A stretch of 64,000 nt of DNA from Dermacentor variabilis (GCF_050947875.1 NC_134571.1:224388024-224452023); one strand, 5' to 3'. Counted from the first letter of the stretch, positions 1 to 12,186 are shown. The notes: a model not told the origin generated them from the sequence alone. Program-made: numbers and translations.

Positions 1-76
1 GTTGCTCCTTTCCCGTGTCGGTATCTCACTTGAAGTGTATTCTTCTTTGCACTGCCTCCTTGTTCACTGTATTGTG

Positions 77-185
77 ATGTATGTATGTATGTATGTATGT
101 ATGTATGTATGTATGTATGTATGTATGTATGTATGTATGTATGTATGTATGTATGTATGTATGTATGTATGTATGTATGTATGTT
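77..185. repeat. (ATGT)n microsatellite
   Basis: An essentially uninterrupted run of ATGT units, about 27 copies. Any reading frame through it gives an artificial Met-Tyr-Val-Cys repeat and is not a gene. The length and purity suggest a locus that is polymorphic in copy number. Confidence 0.97.
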
Positions 186-284
186 GTCACAGGCCATTCC
201 CGTATTCTGAAAAATGTATGTAATAAAATGTATATATGTCTAAAAATATAGCATAAATTTGGTAAAGTAAAAGAATGAAGAAAG

Positions 285-872
285 AAGAAAGCTCCAGTTT
301 CTGTTGCTGCGCTTCTTGAAAAAGGTGTTCATTATTCGAAGCTTATTCCTTTCTGCGAATTCTACCAGCATCTCTCCTCTAGTGTTCCTAGAATCGACGC
401 CCTACTTGCCAATTGCTTGTTCCCCAGCCTGCCTTTTCCCCACTTTTGCATTGAAGTCGCCCATTATTATAGTATACTGAGTTTGCTCTTTTGTCATCGC
501 TAATTCAACATCTTCATAAAACTGATATACTTCATCATCGTCGTGACTGGATGTAGGAGCGTAGGCTTGTACTACCTTTATTCTATACCTTTTCTTAAGC
601 TTGATTACGACTGCGGCTACCCTCTCGGTAATGCTGTAGAATTCGTCAATGTTGCCCGCTATATCCTTATGGATTAGGTATCCTTCCCCGTATTGCTTTC
701 TTATCAACGATACCTCTATAGCAGAAGACATGTCCGTTATTCAGCAATGTATAAGCCTCACCAGTTCTTCTAATCTCACTAAGGCCGATAATCTCCCAAA
801 GAATGTTTGATAATTCCTCAAAGATTCCTGCTCAGCTAGCGTAACTCGAGAGGGTTCCGGTGTTAAATGTTG
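285..872 (-). pseudogene. RTE-like LINE endonuclease fragment
   Basis: Reading the minus strand gives a piece of an apurinic-type endonuclease (EEP/exonuclease III fold) as found at the N-terminus of LINE ORF2. The clearest block is QAYAPTSSHDDDEVYQFYED followed by IIMGDFNAKVG, where the GDFNAKVG motif carries metal-binding and catalytic residues. It continues past a stop near 402 into a region reading NTRGEMLVEFAERNKLRIMNTFF, typical of RTE-type elements. An upstream part (around 740-870) is readable only with stops. No reverse transcriptase lies downstream in the right position, so this is a 3'-truncated or deleted fragment. Family assignment to RTE is from motif style; confidence in LINE origin is high. 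Confidence 0.8.
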
Positions 873-1244
873 CAAGGGTCAGTATATGCATCCGTGTGTT
901 TTTCTATCCTGTAATGAGCCGATACTAACCCGGCAGCATCAATGAATGAAATTAAATAAATGAAATGTGCGCCAATCTAGTATGTCATGCAGGAAAACGA
1001 ACGTCCTGTTGCCTGGCCAGCGTGAAATTCATCGTGGATTCTCGGAATGAGCAAGAAAGTGGTCCTCGCTATTCGTGGAATGTTTGTTTAAAACTGAATA
1101 TTTACACCTCCTTGTTGGGGGTCTACGTAGTTAGTATTCTTACTTTGTAAACTCAGTCAAACGTACCACTTTCAGGGATTTTTCACGACCGTAGTACGTC
1201 ACGCAGCACAAGCACGTAAAAGGTAGTCCAGGGTAACGCTTTTT

Positions 1245-1770
1245 CTTCTTCATCTTCATCAGCAGCAGCCTATATTATGGCCACTGCACGACGAAGGCCT
1301 CTTCCTGCGATCTCCATTTACCCCTGTCATGCGCCAACCAATCCGAACCAGCGCCCTCGAATTTCCTAATTTCATCGCTCCACCTAGTCTTCTGTCGTTC
1401 TCGACTGCGTTTCCCTTCTCTTGGTACTCATTCTGTAATCCTAATGGGCCAACGGTTATCAAACCTGCGCATTACATGACCTGCCCAACTCCATTTTTTT
1501 TCTCTTAATGTCCATTAGATCGCTATACCCGTTTGCTCCCTGATCCAAAGCGCTCTCTCTCTCTTTCTCTTGATGTTATGCCTAGCATTCTTCGTTCCAT
1601 CGCTCTTTGCACGGTCCTTAACTTGGTCTCGAGCTTCTTTGTCAATCTCCAAGTCTCTGTCCCATATGTCAGCGCCGGTAAGATGCACTGATTGTACACC
1701 TGCCTTTTCAATGATAATGGTAAGCTTCCAGTCAGAAGCAGACAATGTCTGCCGTATGTGATTCAATCCA
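1245..1770 (-). pseudogene. RTE-like LINE 3' end (RT C-terminal region plus tail)
   Basis: The minus strand encodes the C-terminal part of a LINE reverse transcriptase polypeptide: QVYNQCILPALTYGTETW, then KLRTVQRAMERRMLGI, blocks that recur in the plus-strand copy at 4850-5000. Stops and small frameshifts interrupt it. The extreme 3' end (1250-1275 on the plus strand) is a short CAGCAG/CATCTTCAT tail, the kind of trinucleotide tail RTE elements carry. It cannot be the downstream half of the endonuclease fragment at 285-872, because on the minus strand that fragment lies 3' of this one. Two separate insertions or a rearrangement are needed. Confidence 0.8.
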
Positions 1771-3029
1771 TTCTTATTCCTTTAGAGTTCCCTTGTCGTG
1801 GTCAGGGTCGGGCATGTCGGGCCCAGTCCATGAGACGACCGAGCGAGCCGAAGCGTGTGCCAGGACGTCGCGATGCCCCGCTACCCCGTGATCACGTTTT
1901 GCACTATGACGTCATGAAACGGCAACTTCCTGGCTGCAGTGAAAATATTATATTGCATAATATATGACCCTGCGAGGCTTGCGAGTATTTGTTCTACGCC
2001 TTAGGTGCCTAGGATCTCAATTTAATGCAAAAATGAAAAGTGGGAATATGATGTCAATACTACTTTAAAATTAATCTTTGCACTAGGCAAAAGAAGAAAA
2101 AAAAGAACCGTGCTGCTTCTGGTATTGCCGCTTCACTCGAACGTCAACTCCGATGATCGCAGGCCGCCCCCTGCCCGCTCTGCATTCAGGCATCCCTGCA
2201 GGCTCGTGACGCTGCCTGCGCGGTCGCGCGCTGTCGTTGGGCAACTCCTCCACGCCGGTGCTGTGGCCCCGCGAGGCGCTCGCCAGAAGGAGCACGACGC
2301 GGAAGCCGACGTGTGTCAAAAGCTTCCGGGTTGCACGAAGCAGCTGTCACGGGCGGGCGGTGAGCGTTATTCGCGCTCCTCCGCCGCAAACAACGTGGTT
2401 ACCCCCCGTTAAACTCACCCACAGTACGGCTACGGCCTCCGAGAATGTTTAGCGCCCATGTGTAGCACATGTGTAGAGGGGCTTGATATTTTGTGGCAAA
2501 TGGACGTGCTTTTCAGGGCTCCGTGGCGGCGATAAAATCACCGAGTTCTTTGTGCATGCTTTGAGCTCGCTTCTGTTTTTCATGCCGGCTTTTTTAGCCT
2601 TTAAATAATAATCGGGTAGTTTTCTTGTTTTGTCTGTCATTTTTTTCGTGTGCGCGGTTGTGTTTCGTGTACATTTGGTTGTGCAGGACAGTCAGAGCGT
2701 CCTCTCGCGTCCAGCGCTTCAACACGTGCAAGCTGGTGGGTCGTTAAGTCTTTATAGCCTTGAAATAGCATCTTGGAAGTGGCAGCACTAATAGCTATTG
2801 GTGGTTTTACTGTGCGTGTTTTGGTAGGAAAGCGAGAGCGTGGCCGTATGGTTGAACACGCGCGGAAACATGCCATAGCTTACTATGCGGCATTGATTGC
2901 TTCTAAAACATTGGTGATAATTACTTTGCGACATTTCAAGGATTTAGATCCTGTGCCTATCGGTTTTCGCAAGAAGGCACGTGATCTGCATTAATATAGT
3001 ATTATAGCATTATAGTATTACAGTATTCT
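1771..3029. other. no recognisable gene; GC/CpG-rich patch at 2150-2410
   Basis: No family could be recognised here. About 2150-2410 is GC- and CpG-rich with open frames on both strands, but none has a motif, a convincing ATG context or similarity to a family I know. Around 2996-3040 there is a short degenerate repeat of the type ATTATAGCATTATAGTATTACAG, just upstream of a LINE. Confidence 0.5.
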
Positions 3030-5106
3030 AGAATTACAGCATATTGAATACCTTCTTCCGCAAGCGGGAATGCCGAAAGTGGACGTGGAGTAGCCCGAAT
3101 GGCGAGACTACAAGTGAAATAGACTTCATACTCTGCGCTAAGCCTGGCATCATACAAGATGGGGACGTGCTCGGCAAGGTGCGCTGCGGTGATCATAGGA
3201 TGGTAGGAACTCTAATTAGCCTAGACTTGAGGAGGCAACGGAAGAAACTGGTACATAAGCGGATCAATGAGTTAGCGGCAAGAGGGAAAATAGAGGAATT
3301 CCGGATCAATCTACAGAACAGATATTCGGCTTTTAACTCAGGAAGAAGACCTTAGTGTTGAAGCAATTAACGACAATCTTATAGGCATCATTAAGGAGTG
3401 TGCAATAAAAGTCGGTGGTAACTTCGTTAGACAGCATACGAGTAAGCTATCGCAGGAGACGAAACATCTGATTAAGGAACGCCAATGTATGAAAGCCTCT
3501 AACCCTACAGCTAGAATAGAACTGGCAGAACTTTCCGAGTTCACCAACAAGCGTAAGACAGCTGACATAAGGACGTATAATATGGATAGAATTGAACATG
3601 CTCTCAGGAACAGAAGAAGCCTAAAAGCAGTGAAGACAAAACTATGAAGAGACAATAATCATATGTATGCGTTGAGAGACAAAGCCGGCAATATTATTAC
3701 TAATATGGATGAGATAGCTCAAGTGGCTGAGGAGTTCTATGGAGATTTATACAATACCAGTGGCACCCACGAAAATAATGGACGAGATAATAGTCTAGAG
3801 GAATTTGACATCTCACAAGTAACGGCGGAAGAAGTAAAGAAAGTCTTGGGAGCTATGCAAAGGGGGAGGCAACTGGGAAGGATCAGGTAACAGAAGATTT
3901 GTCGAGCGATGGTGGGCAGATTGTTCTAGAAAAACTGGCCACCCTGCATACGAAATGCCTCATGACCTCGAGCATACCGGAATCTTGGAAGAACGCTAAC
4001 ATAATCCTAATCCATAAAAAATGGGACGCTAAAGACTTTAAAAATTATAGACCGAGCAGCTTACAAAGTATTTACTAAGATAATCGCAAATACAATCAGG
4101 AACACCTTAGACTTCCGTCAACCAAAGGACCAGGCAGGATTCCGTAAAGGCTACTCAAAAATAGACCATATAAACACTATCAATCAGGTGATAGAGAAAT
4201 GTGTGGAATACAATTAACCCTTAGATATAGATTAGATTGACTGCGAGAAAGCGTTTGATTCACTCGAAACCTCAACATCCTTGGAGGAATTACGGAATCA
4301 GGGTGTAGACGAGCCGTATGTAAAAATACTGAATGATATGTATAGCGGCTCCTCAGCCACCGTAGTCCTCCATAAAGAAAGCAACAAAATCCCAATAAAC
4401 AAAGGCGTGAAGCAGGGAGATACGACCTCTCCAATGCTATTCACAGCGTGTTTCCAGGAGGTATTCAGATACCTGGATTGGGAAGAATTGTGGAAAAGTG
4501 TTAATGGAGAATACCTTAGTACTTTTGCGATTCGGTGATGATATTGCCTTGCTTAGTAACTCAGGGCACCAGTTGCAATGCATGCTCAATAACCTGGAGA
4601 GGCAAAGCAGAAGCGTGGGTTTAAAAATTAATCTGCCGAAAACTAAGGTTTAGCAGTCTCGGAAGAGAACAGCAGTTTACAATAGCTAGCGAGGAAATAG
4701 AAGCGGTAAGGGAATACATCTACTTAGGACAGGTAGTGACCGCGGAACTGGATTATGAGACTGAAATAACCAGAAGAATAAGAATGGACTGGGGTGCGTT
4801 TAGCGGGCATTCTCAGATCATGAACAGCAGGTTGCCATTATCCCTCAAGAGAAAAGTGTACAACAGCGGTGTCTTACGAGTTCTCATATACGGGGCATAA
4901 ACCTGGAGGCTTACGAAAATGGTTGTACTTAAATTGAGGACGACGCAACGACCTATGGAAAGAAGAGTGATGGGTCTAATGTTAAGGCATAAGAAAAGAG
5001 AAGATTCGGTGAGGAAACAAACCCGAGTTAATGACATCTTAGGTGGAATCAAGAAAAAGAAATGGAGGGGGGGGGGCATGGGCAGGACAAGTAATGAGGA
5101 GGGGAG
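3030..5106 (+). pseudogene. 5'-truncated RTE-like LINE (endonuclease C-terminus to RT)
   Basis: This is a decayed plus-strand LINE. It starts inside the endonuclease at the same point where the fragment at 285-872 reads MNTFF, with NGETTSEIDFILC and GDHRMVGTLISL (C-terminal catalytic D and H). A linker region (3240-3900) follows, then the RT domain: a spoiled RPISLQ block near 4050, KGVKQGDTTSPMLF at about 4405-4445 (RT motif B), and FGDDIALLSNSG at about 4530-4560, where the catalytic DD pair is kept although the usual FADD is FGDD. The C-terminal block VYNSGVLRVLIYGA-TW lies at 4855-4905. At least six stops or frameshifts separate the pieces, so it is dead. The 3' end runs into a microsatellite at 5107. 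Confidence 0.88.
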
Positions 5107-5130
5107 ATCATCATCACCACCACCACCACA

Positions 5131-5199
<69 letters not shown>
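5107..5199. repeat. compound (ATC/ACC)n-(AGC)n microsatellite between two LINE tails
   Basis: ATC and ACC units pass into a pure CAG/AGC run. It lies exactly where a plus-strand RTE-like LINE ends and a minus-strand RTE-like 3' end begins, so it is probably the fused simple-sequence tails of both. Frames through it give artificial poly-Ser and poly-Ala. Confidence 0.93.
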
Positions 5200-5201
<2 letters not shown>

Positions 5202-5395
5202 GGTTAGGCCCACTGCTGGGCAAAGGCCTCTCCTATACTTCTACAACTGCTTCGGTCATGTACTAATTGTGGCCATGTCCCTGCAAACTTCTTAACCTCA
5301 TCCGCCCACCTAACTTTCTGCCGCCCTCTGCTACGCTTCCCTTGCCTTGGAATCCAGTCCGTAACCCTTAGTGACCGTTGATTAACGTCCCCTCA
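5200..5395 (-). pseudogene. RTE-like LINE extreme 3' coding end
   Basis: The minus strand reads the last 60 or so residues of an RTE-type ORF2: GDVNQRSLRVTDWIPRQGKR, RQKVRWADEVKKFAGTW and a terminal GEAFAQQWA stop, followed by a (CTG)n(ATG)n tail in the neighbouring microsatellite. The frame is open but 5'-truncated at about 5395, where the esterase-type LINE begins. This short 3' fragment is typical of 5'-truncated LINE insertion. Confidence 0.82.
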
Positions 5396-5485
5396 TCGTC
5401 AAGACGGATGAGGGGACGGATGAGAATGGAGAGGGAGTCACGTCAATCGGCGCGCACGGTGATGCCGATGCAAGGCTGAAGGAAA

Positions 5486-6349
5486 TGGAGGTTTTTAAGG
5501 AAGAGCTTGTCAAACAGGTTGAAGAGCTCAAATATGAGCTAAATAGGGAGCATGATGCACGGAAGGTATTCGAAAAAAGACGAAGCAGTCGAGGAAAAGC
5601 TGTACAGGGCCGCCATTGTGAATGGAACGCAGTCTCCCGACGTGACAGGATAGAGAGTGCCAGCAAAACACCTGGAATGAGTGTAACGTGTTGAAGGGTT
5701 AGCTGGAAAGAGCCGCACCTACCTTGAGGCCGCCACGCGGAAAAAGTAGGCGCACAGGGGACAATGCCCCTTGTCGAATCCGAATCACGCGGAAAAAGAC
5801 AAACGGAAGCAGGGAGAGGTAGGAGAGAGTGAAAGGATGACTATCGCCGGCGACTCAAACCTGGCTAGGTGCTCAGAAGCAGTTGCGGAGAGGATGAAAG
5901 GCGATAAAAGAGTGGCGGTAGGAACATTTCCAGGGCGGACACTGGGTTCTGTCATGGAGCCAGCAAAAGCAAAGCTTGCGGAAAATGCCCACGTGCGCAA
6001 CCTTGTCATAGTAGCAGGTGGCCTAAATGACGTCCTACACAGGAAAGGGAAAGGTCTAGCCCAGCGCTTGGCGAATGGGGTGGACGACTTGCGCGAGCTG
6101 TCCCCTGAGGTGCAGATCATGGTGTGCACGGTGCCGGAGGTGCCTGTGCGTGACAGTCACGTACAAAGAGCCGTAGTGGCTGCTAATGAGGCAATATGGA
6201 AAATGTGCGGAGAGAAAGGCATCGAGGTTGTCGAATTTAACAGGGAAGTGAGAACGTGTCGTGGTTTAAAACGAGACTGGGTACACTTCAATTACAGGCT
6301 GCCACGAGAAGTGGGCTGGCGACTTGGTGGTCGCGCTGTTGCTTTTTAG
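5486..6349 (+). pseudogene. LINE ORF1: coiled coil plus SGNH-hydrolase (esterase) domain
   Basis: The N-terminal part (5486-5690) reads VFKEELVKQVEELKYELNRE, a leucine-heptad coiled coil, and is then frameshifted. From 5771 a clean frame runs to 6349, with its first in-frame ATG at 5837. It holds the SGNH-hydrolase blocks in order: GDSN (block I, nucleophile Ser) just after the ATG, GGLNDV (block III, Asn) at about 6021, and DWVHFN (block V, Asp-x-x-His) at about 6276. All catalytic residues I expect are present. Esterase domains in ORF1 are known from CR1-type LINEs, where they are thought to act in RNP or membrane association. The esterase half is open while ORF2 next to it is riddled with stops. 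Confidence 0.82.
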
Positions 6350-6439
6350 GGGTCCCGCGGGTTCTCAGGAGGCCACAGTAGATAATAATGAAGAAGGTCC
6401 CCTAGGGTAACCTCAGAAGAGCATCGCCGTCGATAACAG

Positions 6440-9400
6440 AAAAAGGAGGAAAGCAAGAAAGAAAGCTCGCCATGCAATAGGCTACATAAACATGCAGGGC
6501 GTCAGAAGAAAGGAAATGTGGGCAGAGATTGAGAAGATAAATAGAGAACAAATAGGGGCGTATGCGGTTACAGAAACGCATCTTAAAGACTCAGAAGAGC
6601 CGCCAGTTATTGAGAATTATGTTTGGGAAGGGTGCAACACAAAAAAGTAGGAAAAAAAGGGAGGGGGAGTCGGAATGCTCATCCATCAGGGAGCCAAATG
6701 GAAAAGAGAAAATTCACAATGTCAAAAGCATCTTTGGTTATCAGGTACAACGAGTAGGGGAAAAAACTTGGCTGGGCATTACGCATTTGTGGACCGTAAA
6801 AAAATTTAGTGGAATGGATAAGTGCTGCTATTAAGGGTTTCGGGAATCATAATGGAATTAACATAATAGGAGACGTGAATGCGCTCATGCAGGATTTGGA
6901 GGGCTATACAGACAACAGCGGGGACTCAATGCTAGACCTTTGTGAGCAACATAACTTCGTTATCGTTAATACAGCGCGGAAGTGCCAAGGGCAGATCCCG
7001 AGGGAAGTGGGAACCGGTAATCAACGATTGATTACTGTCTGATGACAGAAGGAATTCATGATAAGTTGAGAGAAATGGGCATTGATGAGGAAGGGTATAG
7101 CAGCATAGGGAATGACCATAAACACATCATTTTGAAAATGAGATATGGAGTTGGGAAAGAGAGAAAGGAGTGTAAAATGGCCAGTCCGAATTTAAACGCT
7201 GAACAAATAACAAGTGTAGTCACTAGAGTCGAGGAAGAACTTGGCTAATGGCCAAATAAAGAGTGGGAATATTGTGAGCTTCTAAGTTTAATAAGGACAG
7301 AAATATGGAAAGAGAATCCACATGTTCGTTGGAAAGGAAAAAACAAACCGAAAACCTGGTGAAACAGAGAGATAGGAGAAGTGATCGCCGAACGACAGAA
7401 AGCATCTCGAGAGCACAGGCAGGCAAAGACGGCACAGTTGCCTCAGGATGAAGTAACCGGTAAATGGGAAATATACCGAGAGAAAAAGTCTATGGTTCAA
7501 ATACTGGTGCAAGCAAAGATAAAAGATGAAAGTGAACGTTGGTTGTCAGAAACACGTGAGAAAGAGAAGGCCGCACCTAGAATATTTTGGAACATAAAAT
7601 TATTAAGCAGGAAGTCAACAACAATACAACAACATATCCTAGACGAAGATGGAAACAAACTGGAAGAAGAAACGGCAATAAATTACATCCGAAAAATAAC
7701 AGCCGAATCTTTCCAAGGCAATGACGAAGTTGTATTTGAAGAAAAAAAAGCATGAAAGAGACCCAAGTGGAAAAGGAGCTGGTGCTGACAAATTTTAACT
7801 GGAAGAAAGCGGAAGAGAAAATTCCTAAGCGCACAGCCACACAGCTAAACGAGGTTCCCGTTAGGCTGAATAATGCACTAGGATCAAAAAGTAAGCAAGC
7901 TCTGGTGAAAACAGTGGAAAAAATTGAAAATATAGACGACTACCAGACAGTAGGTGACAAAGTAGAAGGAATTTAATTTATGAAGGTAAGGGGGAGAAAG
8001 ATAGAATTCGCTCATATAGACCGTTGACCATTACATCGGTAATATACTTGCTAGCAATGCAGGCAATGAAATTAAAGCTGCAAGCATGGGTAGAGCGTAA
8101 TGACATTTTAGGATAACTTCAGAATGGCTTCAAAACAGGTAGACGTTTAGATGATAGCTTATTTGTTCTCACTCAGTCTATTGAAATATCAAGAGTAGAA
8201 AGCAGACCGTTATATGTGGCCTTTTTAGACATTACAGGAGCGCATGACAACGTAAACCGCAACATTTTGTGGGATATTCTGGAAGAGGAAGACTTAGGTG
8301 ACGATTGTCTGCAGCTTTTGAGAGAGATTTACCTAGAAAATAACGTTTCCCATAAGAATGGGAAAGGATGAAGAGCGAGGAGAAAGTTTATAACAACAGG
8401 GGATTGAGGCAGGGGAGTGGTGCCCTTTATCTCCACTGCGGTTTATGATGTACGTGGTGAGGATGGGGGAGAGGGCGCTGGAAGTGAGTAATATCGGGTT
8501 TAATCTCTCCTACAAACAGGCGGGTACAGTAATAGAGCAGCAGCTTCCAGCTTTATCTAATGCGGACGGCATTGTGTTCCTAGCTAACAGGCAAAGTGAT
8601 TTGCAACGTCTGCCTAATATCTGTGGACAGGAAGGCAACAATTTAGGTTTTAAATTTAGTGTTAGAAAATCAGGTGTTATGGTATTCAATGAAAACAGTG
8701 AACAGACAGTGGAGGTACACGGCCAGGAAATACCCCGGGTAACAGAATATAAATACCGTGGTATATGGATAAACGAGGGCAATAGATATATTGAAACACA
8801 GGAAAAAATAATAACAGTGAAGGGGAAGAGAAATGCAGCCATAATGAAGCACAGAGCGCTATTGGGATACAACAGGTACGAGGTCCTCCGAGGTATGTGA
8901 AAAGGTGTAATAGTTCCAGGAATTACTTTTGGAAATGCGGTTGTTTGCTTTAAATCAGGGATACAATCAGGACTCGATGGGAACCAGAGGTCAGTGGGTC
9001 GCCTCGCATTGGGCGCTCACGGGAAGACTAAATGAAGCTGTGCAGGGTGATATGGGCTGGACTAGTTGTGAAGTGAGGGAAGCTCGCAGTAAAAATTGAG
9101 TATGAAGAACGACTGAGGAATATGGAAGAAAGTAAATGGGCTGGGAGAGTGTTCAGGTATCTGTACAGGAAAAACATAGATTCACAGTGGAGGAAAAGAA
9201 CTAGGAAGCTTACCAGCAAGTATGTGGCCTGTAAGGTGGGCAACACAGCAACAAAAAACGGTCAAGCGGAAAGTCAGAGGCCAACATAATCTAATGGGTG
9301 GCGGCAATGTAAAGGAAATCTGCCATGAGTAACTACTTAAGAGGAAAAACGAAATCAGGAAAGAAACAATTTATGATAACTCAAAGGGAAGCTGATTAAT

Positions 9401-9700
9401 TTTCGATGCGAGACGGGATGCCTTAGAACACGCACCTATAAAGCGAGATATAAGAAGGAAGAAGAAGCACGTGCTTGCTGCGGTAAAGCTAGGGACACTA
9501 TGAAGCATGTTTTATTAGAATGTGAAGACATCTGCCCAGCGGTTGATTTAGGCACCACTGACCTCCTTGAAGCCCTTGGTTTAAGCGAGAGCAGGGGAAA
9601 AGTAAACATGTCCGTGATAGAGATTAGTAAGAGGCGATTGGAAGATTGGCGGAAGAAAAGTAGGGAAACGACAAAAACAAACAAACTGAGACGTACATAA
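6440..9700 (+). pseudogene. LINE ORF2: endonuclease and reverse transcriptase, decayed
   Basis: Pieces in order are: endonuclease N-terminus (about 6480-6650, IGAYAVTETHLKDSEEP); endonuclease core GDVNALMQDLEGYTDNSG (about 6870-6925; Asn of the usual GDFNA kept, Phe changed to Val); linker with charged helices (7380-7980); an RT N-terminal part with FKTGRRLDDSLFVLTQSIE (8130-8180); and the RT palm at 8400-8700. The RT active site, normally YADD or FADD, reads NADGIVFLA at about 8560-8585, so the second catalytic Asp is lost. A C-terminal block CCGKARDTMKHVLLECEDIC (9475-9535) is a CCHC-like finger common to this ORF2 type. More than ten stops or shifts make it non-functional. Confidence 0.8.
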
Positions 9701-9869
9701 ACACAGTTCGCAATACGGGGTCAGAAAATTTGGTTGTGGGAGTTCATAGTGGCTTTTTTTTTTTCTTTTTTAACCTTGGTAGGATGCTAGGCAGTATAAT
9801 AGGAAAAGCTTAGTGGCGCAACGCACCGCCGCGTTCCAAAGAGGACGCTTATAGCATCCATCCATTCAT

Positions 9870-11119
9870 AGCTATATGTGTAGCGTAACCGGGGCGAGGC
9901 AGAAACGAGAGCCATGTCGAGTGTTTCGCGGGAACGCTTATGCCTTTTTTCCTCACTGGTCATCCTTTGTGCAACAGTGGCCGGTAGTGTGCCCACCTTG
10001 TAGAAACAGGTGTCAACTGGATGGAGTGTTCACAGCAACGTAAGAAAGAGCAAAGGACTTTCGCTGCAGGATCCAAAGTGCCTATGATAAAGTAGCCATC
10101 GGAACTTGCACTTGAGCATGTAATTTGCATATATGCAGTATATACAAACACCTTCGAGTGATACGCAAACACAATTCTAAAACTGACGCGCGATCAAAAA
10201 CACAATCATAATCTACAGCTTGAGTGAGCGTGTTTTTCTTTTTCCGTCTTAACAGCATGAAGCGTTTGTTCGCTCACACAATGCTTTTTACGATCACCAG
10301 GCCACTATACAAAGCCTCAACGAGCGCCTTCCTGCTCCGAGACTAAACGGATCACTTTTACTCTAACGAGTTGAGCCTTCACTTAAGATAGCGCGAATTC
10401 TAAAGCCTTCGTTTCTCTCATTTCGCCTGCCACTTTCCGACCGCAGCGCTACGGAAAGTGCGCTTTGCAAAGACGAATGCGGCATGCATAAAACCACTCT
10501 GCCGCCAAGGCAGACGCGCCGGCCTTGAAAGGCTCGCGCTGGCGGAGCGTGCCAGCGGGGTGACGGCGTCTCCCTCGAGTGGCCACGCGTCAGCAGCAGA
10601 AAGCGCATCCCTCGATGAGCCGGCACTGGAGGGGCCAGCCCTTGCGGCGCGTCACCGCTGCCGCTCGTGACCGGCCCTTGTTGCGAGCAGCCGCGTCGAA
10701 TATTCGAAAATCAGAGTACAACAGATTCTTGTTTGGTGGACACGATGCACCAAAAAATTAACCATACAAACAACGATCGCGGAAGTTACTAGAATTAATG
10801 TTACACCTTTCGTACGGGTGCCGAAACCTTAACCTTTGAAGCAGGCTTCCTCGCGTCTTCATAAGTTTTCCTGGTCGTACCTTATTTGCGCAGCCGACGC
10901 GGTGATTTTAACAGAATATGACGCAACGTTTCCGTTTCCTAAACCACGAGATCGCGCTTGGGCTTAAGTGTCACTCCTAGTTTATATTTCGTACTAAATT
11001 TGTTTCGACAGAAAACGCTACGTGCATTATCTGCGCGACTTGCAAAGATTAGTATTTGTCTACGACATGAAACAACCCATATGTATCGCACAAAGGAGAG
11101 CCGCGATATGCATAACTGG
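9870..11119. other. no recognisable gene
   Basis: Nothing could be assigned. A GC-rich part at about 10480-10690 has overlapping open frames on both strands without motifs. The rest is AT-rich single-copy-looking sequence. Confidence 0.5.
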
Positions 11120-11845
11120 AATATGCAGCAGCTACGATGTGAGATCCTTATACTAAACCTAACATTGATGTCCTAGAAATAATTCAGCGTAATGCAGTAA
11201 GGTTTATCTATTCAAAATATCGCCTGACTGACTGCCCAAGCTAAATAATGATTGAACATAATATTCAAACGTTGCAATTAAGAAGAAAAATTTAGACACT
11301 TTGTTTTTTATTTACTGAACTGTCGCTTTCTCCCCAGCCTTACGCACGTCGACTTATGGTCCGCAGTACAAGGCACCACCACTCTCTGTCACTAACACCT
11401 CGCAGTGCCAGAACTAGTGTTTTCAATAATTTTTTTTTCATCCCTCCCACAATACCAGAGTGGAAGAGTCTGCCCGTTGAATAACTGACCAGCACTGGCT
11501 CCACTGACCATTTATCTAATTATATTGCCTGAGTTCAACATGTCTAATGAGGCTCCTCTTGAACCTGCTGCTTAAAGAATACGTTATTGTTATTGCTGCT
11601 GTTGTTTTTCTAGTTCATTACTGACTTGTACTTTTGCGCTACGGACGCTGTGTTGCGTGAAATTATTTCGTTATATTGTTTGTAAACGTAACGTTTTAGT
11701 TTTCTTTTATAACAGGCTTGTCCCAACATCCTTGCGTTGTACATGGATTCCACATGTACTGCTCTATTCTGTACGTACTTAATCCCTACTGCCTGGGCCT
11801 TTCAGGACTTTCAGTATTTGATAAATAAAATAAATGAAAACAATA
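11120..11845 (+). pseudogene. CR1/jockey-like LINE 3' end
   Basis: The plus strand reads the C-terminal tail of a LINE ORF2: EIIQRNAVRFIYSKYRLTDCP (11175-11240), then after stops an SLSPQPYARRLMVRSTRHHHSLSL-type block (11325-11400) and a FIPPTIPEWKSLPV-type block (about 11440-11480, the usual FPRTIREWN-LP motif). A 3' UTR and a short AATAAAATAAATG tail near 11822 follow. The same family is seen in minus orientation at 19950-20890 and in the LINE split by the LTR element at 49.8 kb. Confidence 0.75.
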
Positions 11846-12186
11846 TAGGAAGAGTTAGGAAATGTCGGGGGATGTGTAGCTTGCATTTACAAGGGGCGTG
11901 CACATAAAGATATACCTGGCGACAGGCAGGCAAATTGTTTGCTTATTGGGCCGCGAAAGAGTTGAGTTGTGCTTGAAAAGCGTCCAGCCTTCTCCTCCCA
12001 AGCTTCCCTCCTGTGGCGTCGGCAGCAAGTACACCAGGTGCGTCCGGCCACGCGCGCTTCGCGTCAGCCCACGTGCGCGTCGCGTGCAGCACGCGGCGCA
12101 CATCGCTGGGTTCGTCGCTGCTGCAGCAAATGCCGCGGCTGCTTCCATATAGCGCCGATGCGAGTAGAACTCGTGCGGTACCCTGC

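Larger units (their letters stand above)
5396..9869 (+). mobile_element. decayed LINE with esterase-type ORF1 (CR1/L2-like)
   Basis: A nearly full-length non-LTR retrotransposon of about 4.5 kb on the plus strand. It contains ORF1 (coiled coil plus SGNH esterase, to 6349), ORF2 (endonuclease, RT, terminal zinc-finger-like region, 6440-9700), a 3' UTR with an 11-nt T run near 9755, and a terminal (CATC)n tail at 9855-9869. Its 5' end abuts the RTE 3' fragment directly. The esterase ORF1 points to the CR1/L2 group by established knowledge; the exact clade is inference. ORF2 has many stops, so the copy is inactive. Confidence 0.8.

Noticed and set aside
2..223. 73-codon Cys/Val/Met repeat protein
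   Set aside because: Translation of an (ATGT)n microsatellite.
285..1770. One continuous minus-strand RTE copy
   Set aside because: The endonuclease part lies 3' of the RT part on that strand, so they cannot be colinear parts of one insertion.
2110..2412. Secreted-like small protein starting LLLVLPL
   Set aside because: It has no ATG at that start, no conserved features, lies in CpG-rich DNA and has equally long antisense frames.
4813..5266. Poly-Ser/Ala/Asp frames on both strands
   Set aside because: Translations of the ATC/AGC microsatellite between LINE tails.
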